Below, piece after piece: positions 60,701-64,000 of a stretch of 64,000 nt of DNA. The notes beneath the pieces were generated by a model. The model was not told the origin of the DNA, searched no databases, and saw nothing but the letters and a program-made list of their open reading frames with translations. Within the stretch, counting starts at the first letter, position 1. Each line of letters starts with the position of its first letter. Both the position numbers and the translations under genes were made by a program. Source of the DNA: Branchiostoma floridae (lineage: Eukaryota; Chordata; Leptocardii; Amphioxiformes; Branchiostomatidae); assembly GCF_000003815.2 (NCBI RefSeq), contig NC_049986.1, positions 23,608,039 to 23,672,038 of the forward strand, read 5' to 3'.

Positions 60701-63700
60701 CGGCGCCATCTTCCTGCTCCACAGGCACAACAACAGGCTGCGGGTCGGCAACATCGACGATCCGGAAGTCTTCCGACTTGGGCAGAATCTAAAGGTACTT
60801 TTTGTCCTAAATAGTGTGTGGGTGCTATAATTAACAAATCTTCCAGCTCGGACAGAACTTAAAGGTACGTTATTGATGTTTGAGTAATACCAGATGTCTA
60901 TGTAGCCGGATTTGTTTATAACGTCATATCCCTATATGCCATATCATTAGCATCAACGCCAATCTTTAATCCTGACTACGTCGCTTCTATTGTTATGGTC
61001 AAATTGGCATCAACTCCGACTACAATCAGATGAGTAGTGGATGACAATCTCGTAAAAAATCTCATCATCAAGCTAAGATTGTCAACAAGGCTTTATCTAA
61101 GAAATGTGCCTAGATTATAGAATGTTAAACAACGCCAGCAATACGATCTGCAGATTAAAATGGTTATAAATAATCTTGTTGTCATCATGCCTTAGAATAT
61201 TTGTAATTTGCACAGTAAAGTAGTAAAAACTTTCTCCAGGCCCTGATGCCGCTCACAGCAGGCTCCTCGTCAGGCAGTATCGACATGGAGCTGCTGAAGG
61301 AACGGGAGATCCACAGGAGCAGGCTGCAGGGCGGACAGCTTCTGGGAGAGGGCGCTTTTGGACATGTCGTCAAGGCAACGCTGACGCATCCTGAGAAAGA
61401 TGATGTGGTGGTTGCTGTCAAAAAATTGAAAGGTAATTCAGCTATCACTAGTCAAGAATATCAGATAAAAACTTTCATACAATGCAACAGCTTAATTACT
61501 GTTAGTGCAATAATCCTGTAGACTCAATTCTATCAAATGAAAGAGAGAGTCGAGTTTGAAAGGGTACGTTAAAATCCACTCTATGTTTGAAAGAGTACGT
61601 TAAAATCCACTCTATCACTCAGTTTAACATTTTCCATTTAAATATCCAGACGATGACGACACTCAGACCAGACAGGCCCTTCTGAGGGAAACCTGCATCA
61701 TGTTGTTGTGTGGTAACCATGACAACGTCATCGGGCTGAAAGGCATCTGTTTTAGAGACGGTCAGTAAATTCTTTTGACCAATAAACGTTTCTTCCCTGC
61801 ATTCCTTTTTGATCTGTAGAAATGTGACGCCTTGAATGTATTGAGGTTAAGGTGGAACTTTACAATATGTGAATGTGTGATCACGTCGACCGATGATGAT
61901 GATGATGAATACGTGAAAGACGGAGTTAAGTTAGTTAAACCCTTCCCGCGCCAAGGGCAGTGCCCATTTCTGGCGCATAGGGCGGTGCCCATCTCTGTTT
62001 CGTTAGCCCTGGGCCACACACAACGCAAACACTACAGCAGGGGGCTAGTCCACTGGTAGTGGTGTGTGTTCAACTACCATACTCTTTCCCGAATGCTGAG
62101 TGCTAAGCAGAGAAAGCAGCATGTACCATTTTTATAGTCTTTGGTATGACTCGGCCGGGGATCGAACTCACGACCTTCCGAATGCAAGGCGAACACTCTA
62201 CCCACTAGGCCTTTGCACCGTGAAAGACGGAAGGGTCCATCAATACGTAATTTCGGTCGTGTGAACATTCCTGCCTGCTATGCGGCTTTTTAAAGCTTTG
62301 CTAATTGGTACTAACTTCTCAGAGTTCCTCGACGAGGGGGAAAATAACAATGATGATGATTCTAGTGACCTCTATCATCTGCCTTGACAAATGACCCGTG
62401 TTCATTGTGAGTGTATAAGAGCATTTTAAAAAGCAACTGAAAATAACCGTGCAAAAATATTGACTTGGCGGTACAGCCTAGGCCTTGTTATAGTTGCTTC
62501 TGCTCTATTTCCCTGCAGGTCCGCTCCAACTAGTGCTGGAATATGCCGAACACGGGAGTCTCCTGCACCTGCTGTGGACGTTACGTGCGGAGTCCAAACT
62601 CAACAGGACCGTTCTGGTCAACAAACGGCACATCTTCGAGAACATGATGGTGGAAGTGTGCTGCGGCCTGGAGCATCTGGCAAGCAGGAGGGTGAGGAAC
62701 TTTATAAATCTGGTCTGCCATATCTTTTCTCTGCCTCCACATTCCAAACATTTAAAGCTTAAGGCGTGTACGATGTTCATGAGTCCCCGCTCTCGGTAAA
62801 GAATGATACTGACATACTACAGAGTACTCCAATGCCACAAAAATCTAACATCACCTTGACAAAGGCCAACTTTATCTTTGGACTTTCTTTTAAAGTTTTA
62901 GCTTTGTCACCAGCCGTTAAAGTAATTGATTCCTAAATTTGTCGAAGAAGTATAACGACTTAATTTTTGTGACCATTTCCAGCTGGTTCACCGAGACATC
63001 GCGGCCCGGAACATCCTGATCTGTGGGAAGGGAACCGCCAAGATCGCGGACTTCGGGCTGGCCCGGGACATGTACGCTGTGGGGTACCATCGGCAGGACG
63101 GGGTAGGTCGGACTTGGAAAAAAATCATGATTTAGAATCACTGTGGACAATGAGAATAAACGAAGGAAAATTAGATTGGAGTATCTGTCTCTGTTCATAT
63201 ACAGACCCCACAACATTGTAAAAGATGAATGAATCGTTTGGATAGAAATTAAAACAGCATGACGCTTGGGCTCTTTCAGGCGACTGGGATGCATTTTCTT
63301 TTTATTGTGTTTCTTTTGTATGTGCAGGCCTCATGACAATACAGAAAAAATATCATTCACCATTAGTTACAAACTGCCTTTGTGTCTCTCCAGGGTAAAG
63401 ACCTCTTGCCGCTGAAGTGGATGGCGCCGGAGGGCCTGAAGAACGAGACTAGGTTCACACACAAGAGTGACGTGTGAGTATGATAGTACAGTGTATGGAC
63501 AAATATCAGACTAGCCTGGTATCCAGACGTATTATAGCTCCGGGGTCTCTTTTGTCCGCTTCCCGAATACAGAGAGACTCGAGAGCTTCTAACACGGCTG
63601 AATACCAGGCTTATGTCAGAGCAAAGAAATACTGACGCTAGATTGTCAATATTTTATTCGCCAATTCTCTGTGTATGAATCAATCTTCGCTTTCTTTGCG

Positions 63701-63974
63701 GTTTTGTATTATACTAGATTGTTTTGGTCGTAAGTTGTGAGAAGACATAAAATATCTTAGTCGTGATTACCTTAAGCTGAAATGTGGAACCCAGATCCCC
63801 GAATCTATAGTGACATGGGTTTTTATTTTCCAGCTGGTCCTTTGGGGTTCTGTTGTGGGAAGTAGCGCAGCTGGGCCGCACGCCGTACCCTGGGATGGAA
63901 GGGGCAGACAGACTGTATGATGCTCTGCAAAACCACTTCAGACTCCCCAAGCCTCAGCTGTGCACAGAGGAAAG
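53976..63974 (+). CDS. Receptor tyrosine kinase C (CUB-EGF-Ig-TM-kinase), partial at the window end
   Basis: Coding exons: 53976-54027, 55464-55576, 55951-56074, 56445-56573, 56941-57020, 57208-57304, 57819-57960, 58075-58180, 58592-58673, 58865-58993, 59128-59296, 59784-59896, 60334-60372, 60640-60794, 61240-61432, 61650-61760, 62519-62691, 62983-63102, 63394-63473, 63834-63974. That gives 782 codons plus two bases; by analogy with A and B two more exons (about 50 codons) lie beyond 64,000. The coding exon opens at 53,915 after an acceptor (ATCTCCAG), so a non-coding exon should lie upstream. I chose ATG 53,976 because the signal peptide MTMNLAVPVAILLQLCTG follows; 53,928 is in frame but adds residues before it. 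It is head-to-head with gene B. The exon for the second EGF is shortened to 39 bp. Confidence 0.83.
54360..54605. repeat. Array of AGGATATATCCTCCTTT palindromic motifs in intron 1 of receptor C
   Basis: GGATATATCC recurs with changes at about 54,365, 54,421 and 54,446, and more weakly at 54,497, 54,532, 54,557 and 54,585, several copies followed by TCCTTT. Confidence 0.65.
54640..55217 (+). mobile_element. Internally deleted mariner-like transposon, 578 bp
   Basis: Termini CGAGGGGCATTCAATAAGTA and its complement are flanked by TA (54,638-54,639 and 55,218-55,219), the target used by Tc1/mariner elements. An ORF from about 54,823 (MEQVECRGVIRFLYLKGRTP) encodes the N-terminal DNA-binding part of a mariner transposase (PKETFDEMKKTYGD, GRKSVET, RPGRPS), then runs into unrelated sequence and stops at 55,131. 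The DDD catalytic domain is absent. It lies in intron 1 of receptor C. Confidence 0.85.
55757..55916. mobile_element. MITE beside exon 3 of receptor C, with 12-bp flanking direct repeats
   Basis: ATCTCCAAGCAGATCCTAC (55,757-55,775) is mirrored at 55,898-55,916. ACAAATGATATA flanks it on both sides (55,745-55,756 and 55,918-55,929). The interior phrase TAGTATCAAAAGCTGGCAGA is non-coding. The right end is 34 bp from exon 3, within likely branch-point territory. Confidence 0.7.
57576..57735. repeat. (GA)n and (TG)n microsatellites in intron 6 of receptor C
   Basis: A GA run at about 57,580-57,621 and a TG run at about 57,665-57,728. Overlapping ORFs reflect these tracts. Confidence 0.95.
60053..60305. 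repeat. (ACTC)n microsatellite in intron 12 of receptor C
   Basis: About 250 bp of ACTC/GCTC repeats between the second Ig exon and the shortened EGF exon. Confidence 0.95.
60847..60864 (+). other. Candidate 18-bp microexon in receptor C
   Basis: TTCCAG|CTCGGACAGAACTTAAAG|GTACG repeats the last 18 bases of the exon ending at 60,794 and would encode LGQNLK in frame. It has an acceptor-like and a donor-like edge. Its upstream intron would be only 52 bp, which is short, so it may be an unused duplication scar. Confidence 0.4.
61895..62235 (-). mobile_element. tRNA-derived SINE in intron 16 of receptor C
   Basis: On the minus strand the head has an A-box-like TAGTGGGTAGAG and a B-box-like GGTCGTGAGTTCGATCC (about 62,215-62,140), then a body of some 200 bp, ending in an (ATC)n tail at about 61,895-61,910. 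The acceptor stem of the head does not pair well, so this is a retroposon and not a tRNA gene. Confidence 0.75.
63513..63611. mobile_element. Hairpin MITE, AGCCTGGTATCCAG ends
   Basis: AGCCTGGTATCCAG at 63,513 is mirrored by AATACCAGGCT ending at 63,611. It lies in intron 19 of receptor C. Confidence 0.55.
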
Positions 63975-64000
63975 GTACGTCTGGGGTATTTTGGGAGGAG

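Larger units (their letters stand above)
60640..63974 (+). other. Transmembrane and kinase exons of receptor C
   Basis: The transmembrane helix and juxtamembrane segment match A and B ([30 protein letters not shown]). The kinase has GEGAFG at about 546-551, K571 in VAVKKLK, HRD at 672-674 and DFG at 692-694, then WMAPEG and [10 protein letters not shown]. It looks catalytically competent. The sequence stops at CTEER with a donor at 63,975, so the end of the C-lobe is outside the window. Confidence 0.87.

Noticed and set aside
62138-62215. Possible tRNA gene on the minus strand
   Set aside because: A and B boxes are present but the acceptor stem does not pair and a SINE body and tail follow.

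Overview
The window is animal genomic DNA: long introns with GT-AG sites, many small transposable elements and microsatellites, and one 100-N assembly gap. The receptor family, the intron style and the tRNA-derived SINE suggest a cephalochordate (amphioxus, Branchiostoma-like). That assignment is inference; no species marker was read directly.

Left third (about 1-18,300). Two small intron-bearing genes face each other. At 5,547-6,086 (+) a 112-residue protein has a signal peptide followed by a divergent histone H4 fold. At 12,961-13,990 (-) a 118-residue protein has a signal peptide, an acidic linker, the first two-thirds of a histone H3 fold with an almost unchanged alpha-2 helix, and an acidic C-terminus in place of alpha-3. 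Together they look like a secreted H3/H4-like pair with acidic rather than basic tails. I know of no described system of this kind, and it is the most unusual thing in the window. The H3-like gene lies between nested, multi-kilobase inverted repeats (8,130-10,340 with 15,600-17,430; 11,200-12,130 with 17,430-18,040).

Right two-thirds (19,071-64,000). Three paralogous receptor tyrosine kinase genes: A (-, 19,071-32,497, complete), B (-, 35,521-47,000, complete) and C (+, from 53,976, last exons beyond the window). All encode signal peptide, CUB domain, a family-specific module of about 160 residues, EGF-like, Ig, second EGF-like, transmembrane helix and an apparently active tyrosine kinase. 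Nearly every exon boundary and phase is shared. Kinase, transmembrane and first EGF exons are almost identical even at silent sites, while the outer ectodomain has diverged, so one conserved signalling half is paired with varied binding halves. Paralogue-specific changes include a half-Ig duplication with an alternative acceptor in B, a collapsed second EGF and a candidate microexon in C, and a GC-AG intron in A.

Between and inside the genes are a Harbinger-like MITE nested in a SINE, other hairpin MITEs, a deleted mariner element, LINE 3' remnants, a tRNA-derived SINE and several satellite-like arrays. Exon coordinates were set by hand from splice signals, reading frame and comparison of the three paralogues.
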